Shown: piece after piece, positions 42,544-52,701 of the stretch
How the letters are laid out: the number at the start of each line of letters is the position of its first letter
Position numbering within the stretch: the first letter of the stretch is position 1
Assembly (NCBI GenBank): GCA_043228905.1
Contig: JBHGNT010000003.1
Span: 12,648,001-12,712,000, forward strand
DNA from: Azolla caroliniana
Lineage: Eukaryota > Polypodiophyta
Length of the DNA stretch: 64,000 nt
Reading direction: 5' to 3'
Notes under the pieces: model-generated
Told to the model about the DNA's origin: nothing
The model's database searches: none
Seen by the model: the letters and a program-made list of their open reading frames with translations, nothing else
Made by a program: the position numbers and the translations under genes

Positions 42544-43700
42544 CTATCCCCCCTTAAAACGATGAGTGTTACAAGTCAGCGTTGATTGGGGACCAAGTTT
42601 GTCTAGATACTGTCGGTGGAAATCAACAAGAAGATCCTGAGCATTGGCGACATGCTCGACAGGTTCCCAAGTACGTTCGCTCGAACTATAGCCTAGCCAA
42701 TCGACCAAATAATAAAGTTTTTTGCGAACAAACTTGGAGTTGAGGATGGCAGCAATTTCATACTCCGGGCCGGCATCCAACTCAAGCGGGGGTGACGGTG
42801 GTGTAACACGATCGGGAATAGTGTTGGCTTGATAAGGTTCGAGAAGAGAACTATGGAAGACCAGATGTATTTGAAGCGGCGGAGGAAGATCAAGGCGGAA
42901 AGTGACATCATTAATCTTGCCGGTAATACAGAAAGGACCGAGTTGTCGATAATCCAATTTGTCGCATGGTTGAGTAGTCTTCATGTGAAGACGTAAAAGC
43001 CCCATACTCAATCTCCGATGGAAAAAGAGGAGGGAATCCGATGACGATCTGCATAAGTCTTCTGTGTGTGTTGAGCATGACGAAGATGAGTAGATAGATC
43101 TGTCTGAATCTTGTGTAGCCTCTCCAAATGATCCTCGGCACGAGGATTGGTAGGTAGCTTCGGAGTGTCGATCACAGACCAATGAGGATGAGAACCGGTG
43201 TAAGCGTAAAATGGGGAGACTTGAGTGGAGGAGTGAATAGCGTTATTATAAGCAAACTCAGCAAAGTGGAGAATATCAGCCCAATCGTCTTGTTGATAAC
43301 TCAGAAAACACCGAAGATATTGTTCCAGCGTTTGGTTTGTTCGTTCCGTTTGCCCATCAGTTTCGGGATGATAGCCAGAGGAGAGGTTGCAAGAGACCTT
43401 GAGCATCTTGAAGAGATGCTTCCAAAATTTGGAGACGAAATGAGGTCCTCGGTCACTGATGATACTGTCTGGGAGGCCATGATGCCAAAAAACCTCATGC
43501 ATGACAAGGGCGGCAGTTTCCTCACTTGTGATGGCTTTAGTACGAGGCACAAAATGTGCCATCTTAGTATATCGGTCAACGACAGTTAAGATAGCATCGA
43601 AGCCTTTCCAATCTGGAAGATCTATGATAAAATCAAGACAAATGGATTGCCACGGCTTACTTGGAATTGGTATGAATTCCAACAAGCCATATGGATGATG
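42544..43700 (-). pseudogene. Gypsy-S integrase with C-terminal chromodomain
   Basis: The open stretch 43685-43008 has PWQSICLDFIIDLP, DRYTKMAHFVPR, SDRGPHFVSKFWKHLF, then YHPETDGQTERTNQTLEQYL: the D..D..E core of sushi-type chromoviruses, followed by WADILHFAEFAYNNA. After a frameshift the stretch to 42544 has a GPF-like GPFCITGKINDVTFRL, IHLVFHSSLLEPY and a chromodomain from about 42765: EYEIAAILNSKFVRKK, YYLVDWLGYSSSERTWEP, then FHRQYLDKLGP. The aromatic cage positions (Y, W, W) are present. Chromodomains of this class bind methylated histone H3 tails and steer integration; that is family knowledge, untested here. Confidence 0.88.
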
Positions 43701-45545
43701 TCATGGTATCGTTGCTCGGCAACAAGCATCATAGGTCCAAACGTAGTAGTCGACAAAACATCGCATATGGGGCCACCAAAAAGATCGTCGGACTAGATCC
43801 AACGTCTTAGTACTACCGAAATGTCCACCTGTATGGGTTTCGTGACAATTTTGGACGATTTGAAGGCGACAGGAGCAATCGGGAACATACACAAGATTTT
43901 TAAAGAATAATAAACCATCATGATATTCGAATTGTCGGTAGTCCATACCTGGTTGTTGAGACTGGGAACAAGATGCCTGAGAAGCATCAATTTGCGCTAG
44001 AATGGCTTGAGCAAAACTGTCCGTCTTCAAATTGGCACGTATGGCATCGATAATCCAAGAATCCAGTGGAGTGTGAAAAATCCGCGTTGTGTGCAAACGT
44101 GTTGGTCCCAAGATTACCTGCTTTTGATTATCAAATGCTGGATCACCAGGGCGAGGTGTAAGATATGAGCATCGCGATAGTTTATCTGCTTTTCCTTGTT
44201 GCTTCCCCGACCAATATGTGATTTTGAAGTCAAAACACGTGAGAAATTGGGCCCACCGAGCTTGCCGCCGATTTAGCACGTGAGAGTTTTGGAAATAAGC
44301 AAGATTTTTGTGATCACTAAAGACGATGACCTGATGAGGAGAGCCCTCTAAGAAGTGTTGTCATTGCACAAACGAATCCACAATGGCTAATAACTCATTG
44401 TCATGTATCTTGTAGTTAATTTCCGCGGCATCAAATTTGCGCGAGTGGAAAGCCACAGGATGTAACTCTTCTTTATCTCCTTGTTATCAAAGGATGCTAC
44501 CGAGGGCGAAATCCGATGCGTCGGCCTCCATGATGAATGGTTTGTTTGTATCCACATGAGCTAGAATAGGAGCTGATGTAAAGGCTTTCTTAAGATGCAT
44601 AAAATCCATGTCCGCTTCATTGGACCAAAGAAATGATTGTCCCTTCCTGGTAAGTTGTGTGAGAGGCAAAATAATCTTCGAGTAATCTTGTATAAACTTG
44701 TGGTAGAAGTTAGCGAAGCGTAGGAAACATTGCACATCGCGTAACGAACGTGGAGTTTGCCACTCTAGCACAATTTTGACTTTAGTTGGATCCATGGAGA
44801 TGCCTTTTGAGGAGATGACATAGCCTAGAAATTCCATTTGCTTGCAGTCAAAGCTACATTTTTCTAGTTTGGCATAAAGACCATGCTCTCGGAGTCGTTT
44901 TAGTACTAATAGTACATGAGAATCACGCTATTCTTGGGTCTTCGAATAAATCAATAGATCATCTAGATAGATGATCAAACAGATATCCAAGATGTCTTTG
45001 AATATAGCATTTTCCATGTGCTCGAAGACTGTGGGTGCATTGGTTAGACCGAACGCCATAACGGTATACTCGAAGTGCCCACTTCCATTCGTCTCCCGGT
45101 CGGATCCGCACGAGGTTATATGCTCCTCGTAAGTTGAATTTTGTAAAAAACTTGGCACCATTTACATGTTCTAAAAGACTTGATATAAGGGGAAGTGCAT
45201 ACCTATTCTTGATGGTGACCTTATTCAAGCTGTGGTAATCAACGACAAGACGAAGGGATCCATCTTTCTTCTTGACAAAGAAAATGGGTGCACTGGCCGG
45301 AGATTTCAAATGACGAGTAAACCCTCTTGCCAAATTCTCCTCTATGTAGGCTCGAAGGACTTCCATGAAACAGGATTTGGCTCTAGAATCTAAAAGTGCT
45401 AAGACATGTACTAGAGGGGTACTTTTACTACTAACCATGACTTGGGCTAAGAACACATTGCTAATTTGCTTAGAGGGAATGGAACCTATAATGGGTTGCA
45501 CAGATCTAGGGTTGTCCAACCAAACGACTCCTATTTTGGCTGGAC
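43701..45545 (-). pseudogene. Gypsy-S protease remnant, RT and RNase H
   Basis: Read from 45545 down: a protease remnant with [12 protein letters not shown], where the catalytic DSG reads DSR. It runs directly into RT ([17 protein letters not shown]), so the C-terminal protease and RT start are deleted. RT has [31 protein letters not shown] and [13 protein letters not shown] (about 44950, YLDD retained). 44837-44487 holds the RT end and RNase H (PFIMEADASDFALGSIL). 44279-43701 is the RNase H end (ARWAQFLTCFDFKITYW) and integrase zinc-finger region (ETHTGGHFGSTKTLDLVRR). Several frameshifts and stops. Confidence 0.85.
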
Positions 45546-46615
45546 TTAGTTGTTTAACTCTTCCTTTAATTGACTAACAATTTCAAATTTGTTTGAGATA
45601 CTTGGGCTATCAGTACTATTAATATTATCAGACACTCCTAAGGGAATTGACTCGGGTTTAGTATAGGCTACAATTTGATTTACCTGTCTTCTTGGCCTAT
45701 GGGGACAATTGATTGTGATATGCCCTAGTCCACCGCAATAAAGACATAATCGATTTGCACGTCGTTGTTGCTTTTCTTCTTCTAATAACAGGCCACGTCG
45801 ATGCATGGTGTCAATTTCCATCGGTGTCGAAGTATTTGCCTGAGATACATCTCGTGCAAACAGTTTAGCTGTGATTGAGGCATATGTGGGCTCTGACCTA
45901 GTCCGTGGTATTTGTAATTGTCGTTCTGAACGTCGTTCAAAAAGGTGGTTGTCACATCGAACCGCTCGACTGATTGCTTCTGTTAGAGATTTTGGTTCTT
46001 CGGGGAAGGTTAAAAGTAAATCTTTGACATCGTTTTGCAGGCCGTAGGGAAATTGCTCCATTAGTGCTCGATGATCCCAGGGGATATCTGAGGCGAGTAG
46101 ACGGAGAATCCGCCGTGTAGGCAGAGGCTGGACAATCGCTTTGATGCAATCGTTGGATCTTGTTGATCGTCGTTCTGATGCTGTTGGTATCTCTAAAGTA
46201 GGCTTTAAACTCGCTAATAAAGTCTTCAAAGTTATTAAGCAAGGGAGATTGTTTTTCTGAAAGCTGAGCGAACCATGCCAAGGCTGAGCCGCTGAGCAAC
46301 GTGCTTATTAAGCCTACTCGGGATGCATCAGTGGGGTATCGGGAAGGATACATCTGAATGACTAAACGTACTTGATTAAGGAATCCTCTGAATTGTGATC
46401 GTGTTCCGTCGAATTTCACAAGAAGTCCAATCTTGGCTCTTTATGAGGTCCTTGGGGACTTGATCCCTGTTGTTGCAACGCTACGATGGTTGCTTTGAGT
46501 TATTGCACACTTAACATTAACTCCCCATGTTGCTGTTGCAACTCCCCATGTTGTTGGTGCGTTTTTTGTTTTTCTAAAGCAATTTGTTGAAGATTCCCTA
46601 ACAATCGTTGGTTTT
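45546..46615 (-). pseudogene. Gypsy-S gag (main part)
   Basis: From 46615 down: a Gln-rich coiled-coil-like N-terminal segment (QQIALEKQKTHQQHGELQQQ), then the gag core FDGTRSQFRGFLNQVRLVIQ, YPTDASRVGLISTLLSGSAL and AWFAQLSEKQ (about 46410-46250). After a frameshift comes a C-terminal part with LCLYCGGLGHITINCPHRPR, an intact C-X2-C-X4-H-X4-C knuckle near 45720. The first codons lie beyond Copia-B2 at about 52105-52190. Confidence 0.85.
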
Positions 46616-46620
46616 CTTAT
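46616..46620. repeat. Copia-B2 target-site duplication, left
   Basis: CTTAT here equals CTTAT at 52105-52109. Confidence 0.95.
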
Positions 46621-47305
46621 TGTTGGGATTTCGGTCCCTCCGGATGGGATGTCTGGAGATGAATGACGGCAAGCCCGGAGGCCGTTACGGAACCAGGTGA
46701 TGAAGAGTACCCGGCATGAAGCCGGATGAAGAGTACCCGGCTACGGATCCGGATGATGAAGACCCCGGTTACGGAGCCGGATGCTGAATACCCCGATTAC
46801 GGAGCCGAATGCTGAATACCCCGGTTACGGAGCCGGATGACGAATGTACCCGGAGAGAGAGATCCGGATGCGGGGACATATTTGTGAATATGTTTTGCCA
46901 AGAGCCCTTGAGGCTATATTTGTAAATAGCCCGAAAGTCATATGTGTATAAATATGACTTAGGGCAAACAGTTTTATGTCGTTGTTGCTCATTTTTTATG
47001 CGAAGAGAGAGAGCAGCCGAGAGAGAAAGAGAGAGAGAAAGGAAGAGGTCGATGCCTCTGTGTATTGCCGCCGCCTGTGGCGAAGACAGTGAGCTCAAGG
47101 TTGCTGCCTTGTAGCTTCACCATTGTACATCTCTGTTTATAGTGATAGTTGGAGTTTGAGGACTCCCGTGGTTTTTCCCATTTAGGGTTTTCCACGTAAA
47201 ACATCCTGTGTACCTTTCTCTCTGTTGTCTTCGTGCAGTTTGTATTTCCTGTTTTTCTGGGAGTTGATCCTATTCCTCGGTTGTGGCCGAGCATTGTTTT
47301 CAACA
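46621..47305 (+). repeat. Copia-B2 5' LTR
   Basis: Starts TGTTGGGATTTCGG and ends TTTTCAACA. Upstream tandem units of 26-28 bp (46699-46852) each contain CCGG motifs in inverted arrangement. A TATAAATATGAC promoter lies at about 46948. Confidence 0.95.
46699..46852 (+). repeat. U3 tandem repeats of 26-28 bp
   Basis: Five to six units of the form GA(A)GA.TACCCCGG.TACGGAGCCGGAT. The last three are exact 28-bp periods (GCTGAATA at 46783 and 46811). The array is also in the 3' LTR (51498-51651). Copia-B has only one or two such units. Confidence 0.85.
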
Positions 47306-47308
47306 AAT

Positions 47309-47320
47309 TGGTATCAGAGC
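47309..47320 (+). other. Copia-B2 primer-binding site
   Basis: TGGTATCAGAGC, complementary to initiator-Met tRNA, three bases after the LTR. Confidence 0.92.
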
Positions 47321-47336
47321 GACGGTAACCCAGAAA

Positions 47337-50300
47337 ATGGAAGGCGGCAGCAACGGGCAGCCGGGGATGATGGTGCTGAATGCGCAGAACTACGCCGACT
47401 GGAAAATAAAGATGGAGGATCTCCTCATTGTTCGGGACCTGTATGAACCGATCGACAGGTCGGAAATACCCAAGGGGGTACTTGAGACGGAATGGAGGCT
47501 TCTGAACCGGAAAGCCGTTGCAACCATTCGGCAATACGTCGACGTGAGCGTTCTACAACATGTGGCGAACGACACCAATGCATATGAGATGTGGCGGAAG
47601 CTGTCGGGCCTCTACGAGAGGAAGAATGCGTTGAACCGGACCTCCCTGATGAGGAAGATAGTGAACCTCAAGTACCGGGACGGCGAGAGTATGGTGGAAC
47701 ACGTAAGCACGTTCATGGGATTCGTGAACCAGCTTGCGGCGATCAAGTTCCCGTTGGAGGATGCAATGCAAGCCATCATTCTGATGTGTACATTGCTGGA
47801 AAGCTGGGAGAACTTGGTGGTGACTCTCAGCACCTCCTGCACCGAAGATAACTTGTCTCTACAAACGGTAAAGACAAGCATTTTGAACGAAGAAGCGCGT
47901 CGGAGAGATAAAGAACCGGCCTCCGACTCGAAGGCGCTGCTTACCGAATCGGAATGGGGAAGACATCGGAACCGGAGTCCGCAAAGACGGGAGAAGTCGG
48001 GGACCCGGTCGCAGTCAAGAGGAAGGCCCACATGCTTCCACTGTGGGAAGACGGGGCACTTCCGGAAGAATTGTCGGCATTACCGAAAAGACAACGGAGC
48101 CGACGACACCGATTCGAAGAAGTCACTGGAGAGAAACGGTGCATACCGGGGAGCCACGGACCGGAGAGGTCCGGATCGGCGAGGGCAGGACCGGAAAGGA
48201 ACGACGGCACTCGCGGCAAGTGAAGAAGAGATAATGCTCATTACCGAAGAGAGGGAGCTGAACCTTGCCGGTGTAGAGATGACCTGGGTGGTCGATTCCG
48301 GAGCGTCGTTCCACCTGACCCCGGAGAAGAAATACTTCTCATCCTACACAGCCGGTGAGCATGGCTGTGTCCGGATGGGAAATGAAGGTACATGTCGGAT
48401 TGCCGGCATAGGAGACGTGTGGCTGATGACATCAACCGGATGCAAGATGCTGCTGAAGGATGTTCGACACGTTCCGGAGGTCCGATTGAACCTGATCTCG
48501 GCCGGGAGGCTAGACGATGAAGGCTACACGGGCAGCATCCGGAACGGTGTCATGAAGTTCAGCAAAGGGAGCCTGATAGTGGCTCGGGCCCGGAAGGTCA
48601 ACACACTGTACCTGATGAATGCCCGGTTATGTCCGGAAGAGCTGAATGTGGCAGCCGACACTGCCGGTGAGCTGTGGCACAAAAGACTATGCCACATGAG
48701 TGAGAAGGGGATGAAGAGGCTTGCAGAAGACAACCTTATTCCAGTGAAGCATGTGCACCTGGAGAAGTGCACCGACTGCCTGGCCGGTAAGCAAAACCGG
48801 ACCTCCTTCCACTCAAGGCCACCGACGAGACGTAGCGCACCATTGGAGCTGGTGCACACTGACGTGTGTCAAGTAGAAACGAAGTCACATGGCGGAGCCC
48901 AATACTTCGTGACATTCATTGATGACCACAGCCGGAAGCTGTGGACGGCACCGTTGAAGACAAAGGACCAAGTGTTGTGCGTCTTCAAAGAACTCCACGC
49001 GAGAGTGGAAAGGGAATCCGGCAAGAAGCTGAAAGCGATATGAGCGGATAACGGAGGGGAATACCGGGGGCAGTTCCAGGAGTACTGTCGCTCGAAGGGA
49101 ATCCGGCTCGAGTTTACTGTGCCGAAGACGCCGGAACTGAACGGGCTGGCCGAGAGGATGAACCGGACCATAATGGAGAGGGTCCGGAGTATGCTAGCAC
49201 ATGCGAAATTACCCAAGGGATTTTGGGCTGAGGCAATGTCGACGGCGACGTATGTGATAAATAGATCACCCTCAGTACCTTTGGACGGAGACACGCCGCA
49301 GAAAGTGTGGACCGGTAAGGAAGTGTCCTACCGGCATCTGAAGGTGTTCGGGTGTCTCGCATACGTGCATGTGGCAAAGGACCGGAGAGGAAAGTTAGAT
49401 CCAAAGACCCGGCCATGCATATTCCTCGGTTACGGCGACGACGAGTTCGGCTACCGAGTATGGGACCCGGTCGACAAGAAGATATTCAGGAGTCGAGATA
49501 TCATCTTCATGGAGGACAAGACACTCGCCGACTGGGAGTCGGAGAAGAAGATGAAGAGCTCCAAGTCGACCGGTGAGGATCAACTCTACGAGGAGCAGTC
49601 CCGACCGGCAAGGGACCGGTTAGTACTCGAGGACCCGGCCGAAGACGGTGAAGAAACAGAACCGGCCGAAGAAGATGAAAATGATACCGGAACCGGCCCC
49701 GATCCCGAAATGGATTCGGATGAAGAAGAATCGGAAGAACCGGTTACCGAAGCTCCGGAACGGAGATATCCTCTAAGAGAGAGAAGGGCCCCCCGGAGAT
49801 TTCCGGAACCAGAGCACGTGCTGCTAACCGACGAGGGGGAGCCGGGAGCTTTGAAGAAGCAAAGCATGACACCCAGAGCCGCAGGTGGTTGAGTGCCATG
49901 CAGGACGAGATGGATTCCCTGCATGAGAACCACACATATGAACTTGTGGAGTTGCCGAAAGGAAAGCGGGCACTTCGAAACAAGTGGGTGTTCAAGCTGA
50001 AACCGGGAGATGCCGGAAACCCCCCGAGATACAAAGCCAGGATCGTGGTGAAGGGGTTTCAGCAGAAGAAGGGCGTCGACTTCGAGGAGATATTTGCCCC
50101 GGTAGTGAAGATGACCTTCATCCGGACGGTGCTGAGCATAGCGGCAAGCATGGACCTCGAGGTAGAACAGATGGACGTGAAGACGGCATTCCTTCACGGT
50201 GACCTCGAAGAAGAGATCTACATGCAGCAACCGGAAGGATTCGAGAAGAAAGGGAAGGAGCACCTGGTATGCCGGTTGAAGAAGAGCCTTTACGGACTGA

Positions 50301-51409
50301 AGCAGGCTCCCCGGCAATGGTACCGGAAGTTCGACTCCTTCATGACCGACGAAGGGTACCACAAAACGCAGTCCGATCACTGCGTGTTTGTGAAGAAGTT
50401 CGAAGGAGGAGACTTTCTAATACTCCTCCTATACGTGGACGACATGTTGATCGTCGGACGGGACCAGGTCAAGATACGGACGCTGAAGAAAGCGCTTCAT
50501 CGAACCTTCTCAATGAAGGACCTGGGTCCGGCGAGGCAAATACTAGGGATGCACATCATCCGGGACCGGAAGAAGAAGCAGTTGTGGCTGTCACAGGAGA
50601 AGTACGTGACAAAGGTGCTTCACCGGTTCAACATGTCGGAAGCAAGACCGGTCGGGTCAACCCTCCCGGCAAACTGCAAGTTGTCCAGCAAGCAAAGCCC
50701 CAAGACAAAGGCTGAGAAGGAGGACATGATGAAAGTACCATATGCCTCTACCGTCGGGAGCTTGATGTACGCCATGGTGTGTACGAGACCGGACATAGGA
50801 TATGCAGTCGGAGTGGTGAGCCGGTACATGAGCAATCCCGGCAAAGAGCATTGGAACGCGGTCAAGTGGATACTTCGATACCTGAAGGGCACATCAAACG
50901 TGTGCCTCCGATTCGGCTCCGGTAAGCCCGAACTCGACGGCTTCACCGATTCGGATATGTCGGCTGACGCAGATACTAGCCGGTCCACATCAGGGTATGT
51001 GATGACGTATGTAGGGGGAGCTGTTTCATGGCAGTCGAGGCTGCAGAAGACGGTTGCGTTATCAACCACGGAGGCGGAGTACATGGCGGCCGTTGAAGCC
51101 GGCAAGGAAATAATATGGATGAAGGACTTCATTAGAGAGCTCGGTATCCGGCAGGAGGAGTACCGACTCTACTGCGATAGTCAGAGTGCCATCCACCTTG
51201 CGAAGAACGCGGTCTACCATTCCCGGACGAAACACATCCAGCGTAGATACCACTGGATCCGGGAAAGGATAGAAGACAAGGAGTTCGTGCTGACGAAGAT
51301 CCACACGGACGATAACGGGTCGGATATGCTGACCAAGGTGCTCACATCCGACAAGCTGGAAGCATGCCGGAAGAGGATCGGGTTGGAGAGACATCCCATG
51401 CCGAAGTGA
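47337..51409 (+). pseudogene. Copia-B2 gag-pol polyprotein, two lesions
   Basis: The start ATG 47337 (MEGGSNGQPGMM) lies 16 bases after the primer site. Gag core to about 47940; knuckle CFHCGKTGHFRKNC near 48033-48074; protease VVDSGASFHLTP near 48290; integrase zinc finger WHKRLCHM...CTDCLAGK near 48675-48790; HTDV and D,D-35-E core near 48855-49200; acidic linker 49600-49800; RT with FAPVVKM, MDVKTAFLHGDLEEEIYM and YVDDMLIV (50433); RNase H with ALSTTEAEYMAAV near 51060. Lesions: an in-frame TGA at 49041-49043 inside the integrase core, and a one-base deletion near 49846 before RT. A polyprotein of roughly 1,350 residues would otherwise result. The terminal ORF 49889-51409 (506 codons) still encodes full RT-RNase H. 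Confidence 0.95.
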
Positions 51410-51419
51410 AGGGGGAGTT

Positions 51420-52104
51420 TGTTGGGATTTCGGTCCCTCCGGATGGGATGTCCGGAGATGAATGACGGCAAGCCCGGAGGCCGTTACGGAACCAGGTGAT
51501 GAAGAGTACCCGGCATGAAGCCGGATGAAGAGTACCCGGCTACGGATCCGGATGATGAAGACCCCGGTTACGGAGCCGGATGCTGAATACCCCGGTTACG
51601 GAGCCGGATGCTGAATACCCCGGTTACGGAGCCGGATGACGAATGTACCCGGAGAGAGAGATCCGGATGCGGGGACATATTTGTGAATATGTTTTGCCAA
51701 GAGCCCTTGAGGCTATATTTGTAAATAGCCCGAAAGTCATATGTGTATAAATATGACTTAGGGCAAACAGTTTTATGTCGTTGTTGCTCATTTTTTATGC
51801 GAAGAGAGAGAGCAGCCGAGAGAGAAAGAGAGAGAGAAAGGAAGAGGTCGATGCCTCTGTGTATTGCCGCCGCCTGTGGCGAAGACAGTGAGCTCAAGGT
51901 TGCTGCCTTGTAGCTTCACCATTGTACATCTCTGTTTATAGTGATAGTTGGAGTTTGAGGACTCCCGTGGTTTTTCCCATTTAGGGTTTTCCACGTAAAA
52001 CATCCTGTGTACCTTTCTCTTTGTTGTCTTCGTGCAGTTTGTATTTCCTGTTTTTCTGGGAGTTGATCCTATTCCTCGGTTGTGGCCGAGCATTGTTTTC
52101 AACA
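51420..52104 (+). repeat. Copia-B2 3' LTR
   Basis: 685 bp, four differences from the 5' LTR; preceded by GAAGGGGGAGTT and followed by CTTAT. Confidence 0.95.
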
Positions 52105-52261
52105 CTTATTCCAATGCAACAAATTTTTCTTTTAGACACTGAAGCTCGAAAAAAACGGATTGATATTCTTGGGTGCTAACAATAGCCATAGTATTGGAAA
52201 AAGCCGTAAGAGGATGAGGGAAACCGAAAAGGAGACTAGAGGGAGGAAATTTGGTTCAAAC
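52105..52261 (-). pseudogene. Gypsy-S gag start and self-priming site
   Basis: The minus-strand gag ATG is near 52190 (MAIVSTQEYQSVFFELQCLK). Upstream, two bases after the LTR end (52262), TTGAACCAA (complement of 52251-52259) matches the complement of TTGGTTCAA at 52478-52486 in the LTR. That motif lies 36 bases after the TATAAA (complement of 52517-52522). Spacing is the same as in the other two Gypsy-S copies. Confidence 0.65.
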
Positions 52262-52701
52262 TGTCAAGAATAGTACAAAAATAGACAGAGAATTAGTACT
52301 AGAGAAGGGGAGTACTATTAGTACTAAGAGGACTGACTGCGTATGACTCACGAGAGAGGAAGAGAGAAAAGGAGAGAGAGAGAGAGAGAGGGCGAGAGAG
52401 AGAGAGAGGATGATGATAACAGATGATATATTATGTGAAGAGTAAATACAAAATAGCTATGAGGCTTAAGACTGGCGTTGAACCAATTTGGTTCGAAATA
52501 ATGCCTTGTGCGTCCATTTATAGTGTTCTCAGCAGTTGTCCTGAAGCTTCTAGAATGTTCTAGAGAAATCTGGAATATACATTAATTTTCTATTGTTAAA
52601 CTTAAATGAAAATAATATCTTATGTATTACAATTGATAGTGTAATGGTCAAGAGCTCGACCCATATAACATAAGGTCATGGGTTCGAGTCTTGCCATATC
52701 A
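52262..52701 (-). repeat. Gypsy-S 5' LTR
   Basis: About 440 bp, several percent different from 42085-42543. The tRNA-like unit occupies 52634-52701. The outer flank ATCTA does not match the left flank GAGAG, so no target duplication is visible. Confidence 0.8.

Larger units (their letters stand above)
46621..52104 (+). mobile_element. Copia-B2, very young Ty1/copia retrotransposon
   Basis: 685-bp LTRs (46621-47305 and 51420-52104) with four differences by my alignment, all transitions. Primer-binding site 47309-47320, polypurine tract (about 51407-51419), and CTTAT duplications inside the gag of Gypsy-S. The coding region is complete except for one stop and one 1-bp deletion. Confidence 0.97.
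42085..52701 (-). mobile_element. Gypsy-S full-length copy: self-priming-type chromovirus
   Basis: Minus strand. 5' LTR 52262-52701, self-priming site 52251-52259, gag from about 52190, split at 46621-52104 by Copia-B2, and continuing 46615-45546. Then protease remnant/RT (45519-44487), RNase H-integrase (44279-43008), chromodomain (about 42765-42575), polypurine tract (complement of 42548-42555) and 3' LTR (42085-42538 or 42543). The LTRs differ by several percent. Stops, frameshifts and a protease-RT deletion make it defective. The pol is closest in look to sushi/Tf1-type and Tcn1-like chromoviruses. Confidence 0.8.

Noticed and set aside
42085-52701. Fungal contamination as source of the sushi-like gypsy
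   Set aside because: It is nested inside a plant-type gypsy, is itself interrupted by a plant copia with perfect target duplications, and fragments of the same family occur at 2748 and 12034.
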